A DNA stretch of 64,000 nt from Saprospiraceae bacterium (GTDB lineage: Bacteria > Bacteroidota > Bacteroidia > Chitinophagales > Saprospiraceae), in assembly GCA_016787415.1 (NCBI GenBank), contig JAEUUT010000044.1, forward strand, positions 1 to 64,000, given 5' to 3'. Positions 16,803 to 25,475 of this stretch are shown piece by piece. A program made the position numbers and the translations under genes. The notes below the pieces were generated by a model, which was not told where the DNA came from, ran no database searches, and worked only from the letters and a program-made list of their open reading frames with translations. The stretch's first letter is position 1. Each line of letters starts with the position of its first letter.

Positions 16803-18791
16803 ATGAAAAAGACTTTACTCATTGCCCTTACTGTGCCTGCTTTTATTGGCGCCATTACGTTTTATCCTGTTGAAAATCATAAAGTTGAATTTCACACTGC
16901 CGCTGAACATTCCTTTTTCAAAGAACATGGGCTGAGTGTTGAGGCGTTTGAAAAACAATTGGGAGAATCGCCTGATTTTTTACCCATCGATTCGACGATT
17001 CTTTTCCCTACTGCCAAATTATGCAGTGGCTGTCATGGCCACGATCCCAATGGACATGCCCTGGTAACTACCAGCGGCGTGGATGTAAATATTTACGACC
17101 GCTGGCGCTCTACCATGATGGCCAATAGCGCCAAAGACCCGTTCTGGCGCGCCAAAGTGACCCATGAAATTCTGGTAAACCCCTCGCACAGCCTGGCATT
17201 GCAGGACAAATGCACCAGTTGCCACGCACCAGCCGGACATTACCAGGCCAAACTCAAAAACCATCAACTCACCTACACCCTTGCCGACCTGTATGCCGAC
17301 ACGCTCGGACTCGATGGCGTAAACTGCCAGGCATGCCATGCGCAGTCGCCCCTCAACATTGGCAGTACCCATTCCGGACAACTCAACTACGATACCAACC
17401 ATATCCGGGTGGCTTACGGCCCTTACGAACTGGTATTTGCGCCACCCATGCACGAATTTGTGGGTATCACCCCCGAATACGGCGAGCATGTGCTCGATGG
17501 CGGCCTGTGTGCTGGTTGCCATACACTGATTACCAATACAGTCGATCTGGAAGGACACCTGACAGGCAATACATTCGTAGAACAGGCCACCTACCATGAG
17601 TGGCTCAACAGCCGCTACGACCGCGACCACGACAATGTATCGTGCCAGGCTTGCCACGTTCCGCAGTTGCAGGACGAGATTATCATTTCTGCCAATTACC
17701 AGTTTCTGACCCCGAAATTTCCTTTTGGACTGCACGAACTGGCTGGCGCCAATGTGTCGATGCTCAAACTGCTGAAGGAAAACCGCCAGGCACTGGGTAT
17801 CAGCGCCGAGCCGCAGCATTTCGACAGCACCATTGTGGCCACCTTGCGCATGCTCCAGCACAATACGCTGGACATGGAGTTGTATACAGGCATTTTAAAC
17901 GGCGATTCGGTTGATTTTTCTGTAAAACTCAGCAACAAAGCCGGTCACAAATTCCCTTCGGGTTACCCTTCCCGCCGCGCCTGGATCGAGTTTGAAGTGG
18001 AAAATGAAGCAGGTGACGTGGTATTTCACTCCGGTCGCATGAATGCCGATTACAGCCTGCCCGACGAGGATGCCAACTTTGAGCCGCACTACGACTGGAT
18101 CAATGCACCCGGGCAGGTGCAGATTTATGAACTGGTGCCCGGCGATGTGAATGGCAACTTTACCAATGTACTGGAACGCGGTGATGAAGGTATCAAAGAC
18201 AACCGCCTGACGCCACAGGGTTTCCGCACCAGCGATATTGTGTACGACACGACGCTCATCATCGGCGCTGCGCTCAATGACCCCGACTTCAACCACGATG
18301 CTGCGGGCGTAGAAGGTTCTGGCAGCGACATCGTGCATTACCGGATTCCTACCAACGGTTACGAAGGCCTGTTGAAAGTGCGTGCTCGGGTATGGTACCA
18401 ATCGCTTCCTCCAAAATGGATGATGCCGATGTTTGAATATTCATCGCCGGAAATCGACTCTTTTAAAAATATGTTCAACGCCGCTGATCGCTCGCCGGTG
18501 CTGGTAGCCGAACGTGTGCTCGATTCCATACAGGTGAGTTCCGTCGCCACCCACCAGGCCGTCGACCCTGCTTTGGTACAGGTTACGCCTACCCTGAGCC
18601 GCGATGGGCAGGTTCATATTCAAACCAGTGGCGATGTGCAATTGCGCCGTATTCAAATCTGGGACAGCGCCGGCCGACTCGTATGGGATCAGCCTGCCCG
18701 GGCGGTATGGCTGCCTGCCGATAAGGGCGTTTATTTTATTGCCATCGATACGAACAAAGGAAGAGTGGTGAGAAGAGTGGTGAGAGCGTGA
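16803..18791 (+). CDS. Secreted pentahaem cytochrome with T9SS type A sorting domain
   Basis: A 662-residue protein with a signal peptide and five C-x-x-C-H haem sites: C74-H78 (CSGCH), C137 (CTSCH), C175 (CQACH), C236 (CAGCH) and C281 (CQACH). The arrangement, and the later KAGHKFPSGYPSRRAWIEFE block, resembles cytochrome c554-like multihaem proteins. Residues about 360-560 form a beta-rich region with no haem. The last 75 residues (VTPTLSRDGQVHIQTSG, IQIWDSAGRLVW, DKGVYFIAIDTN) match a Por-secretion tail, so the cytochrome is predicted to leave the cell through T9SS. The final VVRRVVRA is encoded by GTGGTGAGA units that continue into the downstream repeat. An extracellular electron-transfer role is inference. 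Confidence 0.85.
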   Translation: MKKTLLIALTVPAFIGAITFYPVENHKVEFHTAAEHSFFKEHGLSVEAFEKQLGESPDFLPIDSTILFPTAKLCSGCHGHDPNGHALVTTSGVDVNIYDRWRSTMMANSAKDPFWRAKVTHEILVNPSHSLALQDKCTSCHAPAGHYQAKLKNHQLTYTLADLYADTLGLDGVNCQACHAQSPLNIGSTHSGQLNYDTNHIRVAYGPYELVFAPPMHEFVGITPEYGEHVLDGGLCAGCHTLITNTVDLEGHLTGNTFVEQATYHEWLNSRYDRDHDNVSCQACHVPQLQDEIIISANYQFLTPKFPFGLHELAGANVSMLKLLKENRQALGISAEPQHFDSTIVATLRMLQHNTLDMELYTGILNGDSVDFSVKLSNKAGHKFPSGYPSRRAWIEFEVENEAGDVVFHSGRMNADYSLPDEDANFEPHYDWINAPGQVQIYELVPGDVNGNFTNVLERGDEGIKDNRLTPQGFRTSDIVYDTTLIIGAALNDPDFNHDAAGVEGSGSDIVHYRIPTNGYEGLLKVRARVWYQSLPPKWMMPMFEYSSPEIDSFKNMFNAADRSPVLVAERVLDSIQVSSVATHQAVDPALVQVTPTLSRDGQVHIQTSGDVQLRRIQIWDSAGRLVWDQPARAVWLPADKGVYFIAIDTNKGRVVRRVVRA

Positions 18792-18846
18792 GAGAGGTGA
18801 GAGTTGAGAAGTGAGAGGTGAGAGGTGAGAGGTGAGAGAAGGGAGA
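18771..18846. repeat. GTGAGAG direct repeats (single arm)
   Basis: GTGGTGAGAAG units inside the cytochrome 3' end continue past the stop as GAGAGGTGAGAGG units. It is the same phrase family as 14099-14240 but has no facing arm. Confidence 0.8.
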
Positions 18847-18941
18847 GGGGGCATGATTTTTGGAGTTTTACGTGAATGCGGCTTACTTTTATCCGCTGGT
18901 AATCCTTGCTTGCCTTTGTGCACCCAAAACTGAACAAACCC

Positions 18942-21053
18942 ATGCACCCTGCTCCTCCTGCTCGCGGGCTATTTTTACAGCGCCTGCTTTTGGCCCTGTT
19001 GCTCTGCGCAACGAATGGGGCAGGCGTTTGGGCGCAGCCTGTGATTGCCTGGGATCGCACACTTGGCGGTGAGAGTTACGAAGAACTCAATGCGCTGGAA
19101 ATACTACCTGACGGCATTATTGCAGGCGGCTCTACCCGTTCGGGCATTGCATTTGGCAGTCCGAGCGATTTTTCCTGGAATATTCTGATTACCAAACTCG
19201 ATTTAAACGGCAATCCAGTTTGGCAACGCACCTACGGCGCCGACCAGGATGAACGTCTCTGGACCCTGATTCCTACCCGCGATGGCGGCTTTGTAGCCGG
19301 TGGTTATTCCTATTCAGGCATCAATGGCGACAAAACAGAACCCAGCAGGGGCGATCGCGACGTATGGATCATAAAAATAGACGCACAGGGGCAGTTATTG
19401 TGGGACAAAACCTTTGGAGGCCTGTTTCAGGATGAACTGTTTTCCCTGCTGGAAATGCACGATGGCGGCTTTTTGCTGGGATGTCATTCCAACTCCAATA
19501 TTTCAGGCGATAAAACCGAAAACAGCCTTGGCCTCCACGATGTATGGATGATCCGCACCGACGCATCCGGCAATATGCTGTGGGACAAAACCATCGGTGG
19601 CAGCGGTTACGAACAAATCAACGACCTCATCTGGGCGCCCGATGGCGCTGTGTATGGGGCAGGCGGCACCACTTCCGCCGCAAACGATGGCAACCTGGGG
19701 CCCGAAACCGCGCACGGAGGTATGGATTTCCTCCTGATGAAAATGAACCCTGCCAACGGCAGCCTGTACTGGACACGCCGATTTGGCGGCACAGGGGAAG
19801 ATTATCCGTACAGCCTTTGTCTGGCATCCAATGGCCGACTTTACATGGGCGGGCGCTCCGGCTCGATGCCCGGCCCCGCAGGCCCGTTCAACAATGGGAA
19901 AACAGCCGCTTTCTACGGCGGCGACAGCGATTACTGGATGCTGGAACTCGATACCGACGGGCGAAAAATGCGCGAATGGAGTTTTGGCGGCAGCGGGCTC
20001 GACGACCTGTATTTCATTCAGGAACAGCCTTGCGACGGCCTGGTGCTGGGCGGCGTGTCCGATTCGGATATCTCTGGAAATAAAACAAGCACACATCGCG
20101 GCAGTTATGATTACTGGATCGTGTCCATTGGTCCAGACGGACAAAAAAGATGGGAACAAACCCTCGGCGGGACCGGCGGCGATGCGCTTACCCGGATGGC
20201 CGCATTTCCGGATGGATCGCTGCTGTTCGGCGGGCATTCGGATAGCCAGGCAGGTTTTGAAAAAACATCCAATTCGCTGGGTGTCAATGATTTTTGGATT
20301 GTTGGTAGCAGTTGTCAGTCAGTAGCGCAAATCACTGTACAAGGCCCGCAATCGCCCTGTTCCGACGAACCCCTGACGCTCGATGCCACCGTATCGGGCT
20401 GCAACGGCTGCCATTATCAATGGAGCACCGGCGATACCACCGCCTCCATAGAAGTACTGCCCGGCACAAACGGGTCGTTTTCAGTGCTGGTTTGCAATGA
20501 AAACGGCTGCGCGGCCTCCGACACCGTGGAAATAGCCACTTATCCACCTTTGATCATCGACCTGGGCGCCGATATTCAGGTGAATCAAGCCACCCAACTG
20601 AGCGTACCCGGCGCACAGGCCGGCTGGACGTATCAATGGAGTACGGGAGCCAGCACGCCAACCATAACCGTTACACAATCAGGCATTTACACAGTAACGG
20701 TGACAGATCAAAATGGTTGCACGGCCACCGACGCCGTGCAGGTTACCCTGAAAAAAACCTTCCATGTCTGGGTGCCCAACGCCTTTTCACCCAATGGCGA
20801 CGGGTACAGCGATTACCTGCCTGTATATAGCGACGACCCGGAGTTGCTGGTGCGCACTTTTCAAATTGCAGACCGCTGGGGCGACCTGTGTTTCCGCCGC
20901 GACAACTTTATTCCAGCCTACGATTGGGATGGCTGGGATGGCCGCTGGCGAGGAAAAGAAGCGGCTGCCGGGGTGTATGCCTGGTTTGCGCTGGTGGAGT
21001 TTTCCAACGGCGAAATATTGCTGTTGGAGGGCGATGTAAGCCTCATTCGATGA
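18942..21053 (+). CDS. Beta-propeller-like secreted protein with T9SS type B sorting domain
   Basis: A 703-residue protein; the start is MHPAPPARG, giving a signal peptide ending GVWAQ. Residues about 25-440 hold seven or so repeats of about 55 residues with the pattern G-x-(S/Y)-x-D, W-(I/L)-x-K-(I/L)-D, G-x-x-x-W-(D/Q)-(K/R)-T-(F/I/Y)-G-G, as in WIIKIDAQGQLLWDKTFGG, a propeller-like fold. Two Ig/PKD-like units follow (YQWSTGDTTASIEV, YQWSTGASTPTITV). The C-terminal 90 residues are a gliding CTD (PNAFSPNGDGYSDYLPV, IADRWGDLCF, WDGWDGRWRGKEAAAGVYAW). It is expected to be surface-attached. No binding partner is evident. Confidence 0.87.
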   Translation: MHPAPPARGLFLQRLLLALLLCATNGAGVWAQPVIAWDRTLGGESYEELNALEILPDGIIAGGSTRSGIAFGSPSDFSWNILITKLDLNGNPVWQRTYGADQDERLWTLIPTRDGGFVAGGYSYSGINGDKTEPSRGDRDVWIIKIDAQGQLLWDKTFGGLFQDELFSLLEMHDGGFLLGCHSNSNISGDKTENSLGLHDVWMIRTDASGNMLWDKTIGGSGYEQINDLIWAPDGAVYGAGGTTSAANDGNLGPETAHGGMDFLLMKMNPANGSLYWTRRFGGTGEDYPYSLCLASNGRLYMGGRSGSMPGPAGPFNNGKTAAFYGGDSDYWMLELDTDGRKMREWSFGGSGLDDLYFIQEQPCDGLVLGGVSDSDISGNKTSTHRGSYDYWIVSIGPDGQKRWEQTLGGTGGDALTRMAAFPDGSLLFGGHSDSQAGFEKTSNSLGVNDFWIVGSSCQSVAQITVQGPQSPCSDEPLTLDATVSGCNGCHYQWSTGDTTASIEVLPGTNGSFSVLVCNENGCAASDTVEIATYPPLIIDLGADIQVNQATQLSVPGAQAGWTYQWSTGASTPTITVTQSGIYTVTVTDQNGCTATDAVQVTLKKTFHVWVPNAFSPNGDGYSDYLPVYSDDPELLVRTFQIADRWGDLCFRRDNFIPAYDWDGWDGRWRGKEAAAGVYAWFALVEFSNGEILLLEGDVSLIR

Positions 21054-21197
21054 TCTTTTGATCGTTTGGGCAGTACATTGTTAAAAATTTAGTTTGCCAC
21101 AATGAACTAATTTGTACTTTTCGGCCGAAAAAAGAACTCCAATGCAAAAGTGTATATGGATTTCTTTTAATCTGTCTTTAATCTCAACAGGTAATTT

Positions 21198-21989
21198 ATG
21201 CGCATACAGTTCAGCCTTTCCTGTCAGAAAGGCACCATTATTCCAATTAACTACCAATCTGAAATCTCGCAGTGGATCTTCTCTGTACTTTCAAAAGCAG
21301 GCACTGAACTCTCCACCTGGGTACAGCAGCAAGGTTTCGATTTGACGTCCCGGAATTACAAGTTATTTACTTTTAGTCCTTTGGCCATTTACCCCTATGA
21401 AATGGACCAGGTGAAACAAGAGTTTAAATTGTTGGGCAATCAGGTCAAACTGAGTTTTTCTATCTACCTGCCTCCTGTTTTCGAGCAGCAGGTGGTACAC
21501 CTTTTCCGTCAGATGCCTTTGTCGCTCGGAACTGTTGAAGGCAAGCCCGCCTATTTCGAAGTGAAGCACTGGCAGGTGATGAGCCGCCCGGCTTTTAAGG
21601 AGACCATGCAGTTCAAGGCAGTTTCGCCTATTTCCGTGACGACGATTGAAGAGGTCAAAACGCCCAATCCGTATTTGTTGCCCGACAACGAAGCCTACGA
21701 TGTGAGTTTTTTCCACCACATTGTACGCCGTTTCAAGTCGGCCATGCAATATAAGTCGCTGGCAAATATGAAATTGCTCGATCCGGCGTTTCCTATGCAT
21801 TACAGGTTGATGGGCCAGGCCAAATCGCGTCTGATTCACCTTAAACCCAATCCGGACGATATTCAGCAATTACGTGGCTTTACCTACGAGTTTGAAGTCA
21901 GTATGCCGCTGGGCGCCATGGAGTTTTCCTACTTTGCCGGATTTGGCGAATACCCGCACCTCGGTTTCGGATACGTCGACATTAAATAA
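21198..21989 (+). CDS. cas6: Stand-alone Cas6-like CRISPR RNA endoribonuclease
   Basis: A 263-residue protein with two ferredoxin-like halves. The N-terminus matches Cas6: MRIQFSLS, then IPINYQSEISQWIFSVLSKA, then a FTFSPL strand. The C-terminus carries the Gly-rich loop AGFGEYPHLGFGYVDI, the family hallmark. In known Cas6 enzymes this fold cuts CRISPR repeat hairpins. The position where many members have His (LHxxG) reads WVQQQGF here, so the usual general acid is missing or moved; H residues occur later (FFHHIVRRF). No other cas gene and no CRISPR array lie in the window. A near-match -7 box (TACTTTTC) lies at 21115-21122. It could be a remnant, an in-trans partner of a distant array, or a nuclease for other hairpin RNAs. 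Confidence 0.85.
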   Translation: MRIQFSLSCQKGTIIPINYQSEISQWIFSVLSKAGTELSTWVQQQGFDLTSRNYKLFTFSPLAIYPYEMDQVKQEFKLLGNQVKLSFSIYLPPVFEQQVVHLFRQMPLSLGTVEGKPAYFEVKHWQVMSRPAFKETMQFKAVSPISVTTIEEVKTPNPYLLPDNEAYDVSFFHHIVRRFKSAMQYKSLANMKLLDPAFPMHYRLMGQAKSRLIHLKPNPDDIQQLRGFTYEFEVSMPLGAMEFSYFAGFGEYPHLGFGYVDIK

Positions 21990-22056
21990 CATGTTGGAAT
22001 GCCGGTTTGCCGGCCAATGATGCAACCGGCATTCCAAACATCCAGCAAGTCTTCAT

Positions 22057-22485
22057 ATGTTGTTGCCCCGCGTTTTTTTGGCCACTCTTTGTTCGTCAGC
22101 ATGCCTGGCCTTGTATTCCTGTGAAGATACCAGTGAAAAAACCCAGGCTTCTATCATCGGGCACTGGGAACTTACCAAGGCGCTTCGCAACGACCATGAG
22201 ACCGGCACACTCCAGGGCGTGTATTTTAACTTTGGCGCCGATGGTCAAATGCAAACCAACCTCCCGGTCGGGCCCGAGGCGCCCGTGGAGTACGAGGTGA
22301 ACCAAAAAACCATTATTCAGAAAAGCGCCCAGCCCATCCGCTATGAAGCCGCAGTGCTGGAAGACTCCATGATGGTACTAAAAATGGAAATGCGCGGCAT
22401 GACCTTTGAGATGCACTTGCGGAAGGCAGCAGTACCGGAGCCTGCCGATACCCTGAGTCCTCCGCCCATCGACACCGCCCGGTAG
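22057..22485 (+). CDS. Small lipocalin-like lipoprotein
   Basis: A 142-residue protein. The N-terminus has a hydrophobic stretch and lipobox ALYSC at about residue 22, so it is a probable lipoprotein. The mature part (IIGHWELTKALRND, GVYFNFGADGQMQTNL, VEYEVNQKTIIQK, EDSMMVLKMEMRG) follows the strand order of lipocalin-like domains used in Bacteroidota stress lipoproteins. A Pro-rich tail ends the protein. Function unknown; it lies on the same strand as cas6 and the membrane protein after it. Confidence 0.65.
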   Translation: MLLPRVFLATLCSSACLALYSCEDTSEKTQASIIGHWELTKALRNDHETGTLQGVYFNFGADGQMQTNLPVGPEAPVEYEVNQKTIIQKSAQPIRYEAAVLEDSMMVLKMEMRGMTFEMHLRKAAVPEPADTLSPPPIDTAR

Positions 22486-22519
22486 TTGTTCATTTCATGA
22501 CCTTAAATCGCATGCAGGT

Positions 22520-22999
22520 ATGCTCAGAAATGTACTTTTTTTTCTGTTTTTCCTGGTACTGCTTCTTTTTGTTCGCTCCAGGATGCAATACTGGATGGAC
22601 AGCAAACAGGTCGTTGCTTTTGAATTTCTGAAAACGGAAGCGGCTGCCCAATCACTGTTGAACGCCCCGGAATGGCATGCAAGCCTTCCTGACGGCCTTT
22701 CGGATCGGCTTCGCCACAATACTTACTGGGATTTTCTTTTTATCGTCGCTTACACGGGACTTCTGTTTTTCCTGGCCCGGGTGGTAATAGGCAATGCGCA
22801 TCGTTTCATGCCCGCGATTACTTGGCTGCTACTCGTGGCTGCGCTGGCGGATACCCTGGAAAATGCCTGTATCCTTCAAATCCTGGACGGCGCCCGCGGG
22901 TGGTTTCCCGTTGCGATGTCTTCGCTGGCAGCCATAAAATTTGTGTCGCTGCTGTTGGCCGCAGGCCTAATAGTGACAGGGTTACTGAAAAAACACTGA
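22520..22999 (+). CDS. Unknown four-helix membrane protein
   Basis: A 159-residue protein that I do not recognise. Four hydrophobic helices are visible: residues 4-20 (VLFFLFFLVLLLFV), about 72-90, about 97-115 and about 133-155. Between the first two lies a periplasmic or cytosolic loop of about 50 residues. It ends one base before the stop of the convergent gene at 23000, so the two genes abut with no spacer. Confidence 0.6.
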   Translation: MLRNVLFFLFFLVLLLFVRSRMQYWMDSKQVVAFEFLKTEAAAQSLLNAPEWHASLPDGLSDRLRHNTYWDFLFIVAYTGLLFFLARVVIGNAHRFMPAITWLLLVAALADTLENACILQILDGARGWFPVAMSSLAAIKFVSLLLAAGLIVTGLLKKH

Positions 23000-23809
23000 T
23001 TACTCACACACTTTCATATACGTTTCCGTATCCCAGTCGAGGTGATAGCGCTCGACTGTATTTGCTGGTACCGATTTTTTCACGTCGCCTTCGGCCGCTT
23101 TGGTGCCCCGCGTAACGATTTCAAAATCCCACCAGCCGGAGTCCGTTTCCTCGTGGGTGATGAAGTGGATGGACTTATCAAAGGAATAGGACTCCTCACT
23201 GTTGGCGCTCAACGTACCGCTGTTGTCTTCGTGTACTACGAAATTGAACACCTTTTCCATATCGTCGAGGTTATAAAAAGTGGTGTATTCGCTGAAAACA
23301 CCCTGGCCGATCCACGACATCGACAGCGTGAGGCACCATTGGTTGGTACCGAATTGGGTAAGGGCGATTTCCCCGTTTTCGCCGCCGCTGCCGAGGGTGG
23401 TAAAGTGCTTGGAAAAACGTTGCAGATTCCATTTTCCGCCCAGCGCTTCGTCAAAAACGGCCACACTGACCTGTACGCCGCAGGCATGGCAGTCGCTCAG
23501 CACACCTTTTTCATAGTGAACCGTTGAAAAAACGGCCACTGCCTGGCTAATGCCATAAGTAGTGAAATAAAGAATCGTGTCCAGTTGGGTGTGTAGGTAG
23601 CCGTCGTCGGAAAAATTGGCAGAAACGCCATCGGAATAGTTCAGTGGTTTCCACATTACTTCTCCGTTCGGCGCCAGCAATTTGGAGTCGAATAACAAGG
23701 TTAACAACCCCGGGTGGTCGCCCAGATCGATGGGAGAATTAGCGGGCATTTGTGCTATGCCTTGCAGCATACAGCACAGTAAAACGGTAAAAAGGATCGT
23801 TTTTTTCAT
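23000..23809 (-). CDS. Unknown exported protein
   Basis: A 269-residue protein with a clear signal peptide (MKKTILFTVLLCCMLQGIAQ). The mature part is beta-rich and acidic with aromatic residues (NQWCLTLSMSWIGQGVF, SYSFDKSIHFITHEETDSGW). Two closely spaced Cys (CHAC, about residue 110) could bind metal or form a disulfide. No domain is recognised. Confidence 0.6.
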   Translation of the reverse strand: MKKTILFTVLLCCMLQGIAQMPANSPIDLGDHPGLLTLLFDSKLLAPNGEVMWKPLNYSDGVSANFSDDGYLHTQLDTILYFTTYGISQAVAVFSTVHYEKGVLSDCHACGVQVSVAVFDEALGGKWNLQRFSKHFTTLGSGGENGEIALTQFGTNQWCLTLSMSWIGQGVFSEYTTFYNLDDMEKVFNFVVHEDNSGTLSANSEESYSFDKSIHFITHEETDSGWWDFEIVTRGTKAAEGDVKKSVPANTVERYHLDWDTETYMKVCE

Positions 23810-23860
23810 GTGCGATTACAGGTAAAATGGATGGATTCAGTATCGTCGGAAATATGCTTG

Positions 23861-25066
23861 TCAAACGCGTTCCAGCACCACGGCATACCCCTGCCCTACC
23901 CCGATACACATGGTGCAGAGGGCATAACGACGACCGCTGCGTTGAAGTGTTCGGGCCGCCGACAAAAGAATGCGGCCGCCCGACATACCCAGTGGGTGGC
24001 CGAGTGCGATGGCGCCCCCGTTGGGATTCAGGCGATCATCCTGATCAGGCAGGCCTAGCAGGCGCGTACAGGCCAACACCTGTGCAGCGAACGCTTCGTT
24101 GAGTTCTATGACATCCATATCGGCCAGCAACAGTCCTGCTTTTTGCAAGGCTTGCTGCGACGCGCTCACCGGACCGATGCCCATGATGCGTGGCTCGACG
24201 CCGGATACAGCGCTGCTCACCATACGGGCCAGTGGCTGAAGTCCGTTGTCGCGCATGCCTTTTTCGGAAGCGATAAGCAGTGCCACGGCGCCATCATTGA
24301 GCCCCGAGGCATTACCCGCCGTCACGGTGCCGTCTTTTTTGAAGGCGGTGCGCAATTTTGACAGCACGTCCAGGCTGGTATCGGGTTTTATAAACTCGTC
24401 GTGCTGAAAGGCGATGCTGTCGCCTTTGCCTTTTTCGATCAGCAGCGGCGCAATTTCTTCGGCCAGGCGACCGTCATGGCGTGCCTGTGTGGCTTTTTGC
24501 TGGCTCCACAGGGCAAATGCATCCTGATCTTCTCTGCTGATGGCATACATCTCTGCAAGGTTTTCGGCGGTCATGCCCATGGCATCGACGCCGTACAAAG
24601 CCTGCATTTTTGGGTTGATAAAACGCCAGCCGAAACTGCTGTCGAACATCTGTGCATCGGTGCCAAATGGTTTGGCCGATTTGCTGATGACGTAGGGCGC
24701 GCGGGTCATTTGCTCCACGCCACCGGCCATAAACAAGTCGCCGTCGCCAACATTTACCGCGCGCTTGGCATGTACGGCTGCCGCCATTCCGCTGGCGCAG
24801 AGGCGATTGACGGTTTCGCCGGGTACCGTATGGGGCAGTCCGGCCAGCAGCAAAGCCATACGCGCTACATTGCGGTTGTCTTCGCCGGCCTGGTTGGCAC
24901 AGCCCATATACACATCGGAAATAGCCGTCGCATCGAGGTGCGGGTGCCGTTCCAATAATTTTTGAAGAACATGTGCGGCCAGATCATCGGCCCGGATACT
25001 GGAAAGCGATCCGCCGAAATTGCCAATGGGCGTACGGATGCCATCTACTATAAATGCCTGTTGCAT
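23861..25066 (-). CDS. pcaF: 3-oxoadipyl-CoA thiolase-like acetyl-CoA acyltransferase
   Basis: A 401-residue thiolase. The nucleophile is C90 in VNRLCASGMAAA; the second site has GGAIALGHPLG and the final Cys in CTMCIGVGQG. The segment GCANQAGEDNRNVARMALLL is the signature I know from PcaF/PaaJ thiolases of the beta-ketoadipate and phenylacetate routes, which split 3-oxoadipyl-CoA into succinyl-CoA and acetyl-CoA. No other aromatic-degradation gene is nearby, so a general fatty-acid thiolase role is also possible. The start MQQAFIVDG is chosen over the upstream MQPNK on family alignment. A -7 element lies at 25118-25125. Confidence 0.88.
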   Translation of the reverse strand: MQQAFIVDGIRTPIGNFGGSLSSIRADDLAAHVLQKLLERHPHLDATAISDVYMGCANQAGEDNRNVARMALLLAGLPHTVPGETVNRLCASGMAAAVHAKRAVNVGDGDLFMAGGVEQMTRAPYVISKSAKPFGTDAQMFDSSFGWRFINPKMQALYGVDAMGMTAENLAEMYAISREDQDAFALWSQQKATQARHDGRLAEEIAPLLIEKGKGDSIAFQHDEFIKPDTSLDVLSKLRTAFKKDGTVTAGNASGLNDGAVALLIASEKGMRDNGLQPLARMVSSAVSGVEPRIMGIGPVSASQQALQKAGLLLADMDVIELNEAFAAQVLACTRLLGLPDQDDRLNPNGGAIALGHPLGMSGGRILLSAARTLQRSGRRYALCTMCIGVGQGYAVVLERV

Positions 25067-25117
25067 AGTTTGGAATACAAACGCATTAAACGCGCTGGAT
25101 TTGATTTTATTCGGCTG

Positions 25118-25125
25118 CAAAAGTA
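25118..25125 (-). promoter_or_regulatory. Predicted -7 element (TACTTTTG) for the thiolase gene
   Basis: An exact TAnnTTTG match on the minus strand, 52 bases before the chosen start. Confidence 0.5.
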
Positions 25126-25259
25126 GGCGCAGCCCGGGATAAGTAGCGAACGCAGATCATCCAAATGTTGAGGCTGGCGTTCAATCCCCATTTTGTATGT
25201 TTTTTCAAAGAAAAACAATAAAAATGAAAACCGTACTTGATAGTTGTTGTTTTTGGGAA

Positions 25260-25267
25260 TAAGTTTG
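25260..25267 (+). promoter_or_regulatory. Predicted -7 element (TAAGTTTG) of the cysteine unit
   Basis: An exact TAnnTTTG match, with CTTGA as a possible -33 element about 20 bases upstream (25236-25240). Transcription would start near 25274, just before the Cys-rich leader ORF at 25287. Confidence 0.55.
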
Positions 25268-25286
25268 TCCGACTAATTCAGAAAAG

Positions 25287-25373
25287 ATGTCGATGATTCA
25301 CCATTGCTTTACCTGTTGCTGTTGCTGTTGTCCTACCAAAAGGGAAAGGCTGGCTGCTGTATTGGGTATGTGA
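25287..25373 (+). CDS. Cys-rich leader peptide upstream of cysE (attenuation ORF)
   Basis: A 28-codon ORF, ATG to TGA, too short for ordinary gene calling. It reads M-S-M-I-H-H-C-F-T, then six consecutive Cys codons (25314-25331, alternating TGT/TGC), then PTKRERLAAVLGM. Seven of 28 residues are Cys. It lies between a predicted promoter and the serine acetyltransferase and cysteine synthase genes, exactly the design of an amino-acid attenuation leader in which a ribosome short of Cys-tRNA stalls. GGGAAAGG inside the ORF (25342-25349) is complementary to CCTTTCCC (25405-25412), part of the 5' arm and adjacent loop of the downstream hairpin. The alternative, chance occurrence of a Cys run, is unlikely given the neighbours. 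Confidence 0.75.
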   Translation: MSMIHHCFTCCCCCCPTKRERLAAVLGM

Positions 25374-25398
25374 AACAAACACATTCTATTGCCCATAG

Positions 25399-25436
25399 AA
25401 ACGCCCTTTCCCGGTTTTATCCGTGAAAGGGCGTTT
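25399..25436 (+). terminator. Attenuator-like hairpin before cysE
   Basis: AAACGCCCTTTC (25399-25410) pairs perfectly with GAAAGGGCGTTT (25425-25436), with CGG/CCG pairing extending into the loop. Pairing of CCTTTCCC with the leader ORF would exclude it. The 3' side has only TTT then GCATTGG, so it is a weak intrinsic terminator by U-tract. In addition GGTGCA (25442-25447) can pair with TGCACC over the cysE start (25477-25482), hinting at control of translation. Confidence 0.55.
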
Positions 25437-25475
25437 GCATTGGTGCAGGTTTTATTGCAGAAAAACACCTTTTAT

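Noticed and set aside
21054..22056. CRISPR array near cas6
   Set aside because: No regularly spaced repeats with unique spacers occur here or elsewhere in the window; the phrase repeats lack spacers of constant length.
25270..25475. T-box or SAM riboswitch upstream of cysE
   Set aside because: No T-box sequence, no SAM aptamer core and no long stem-loop I was seen; the Cys-rich ORF explains the region better.
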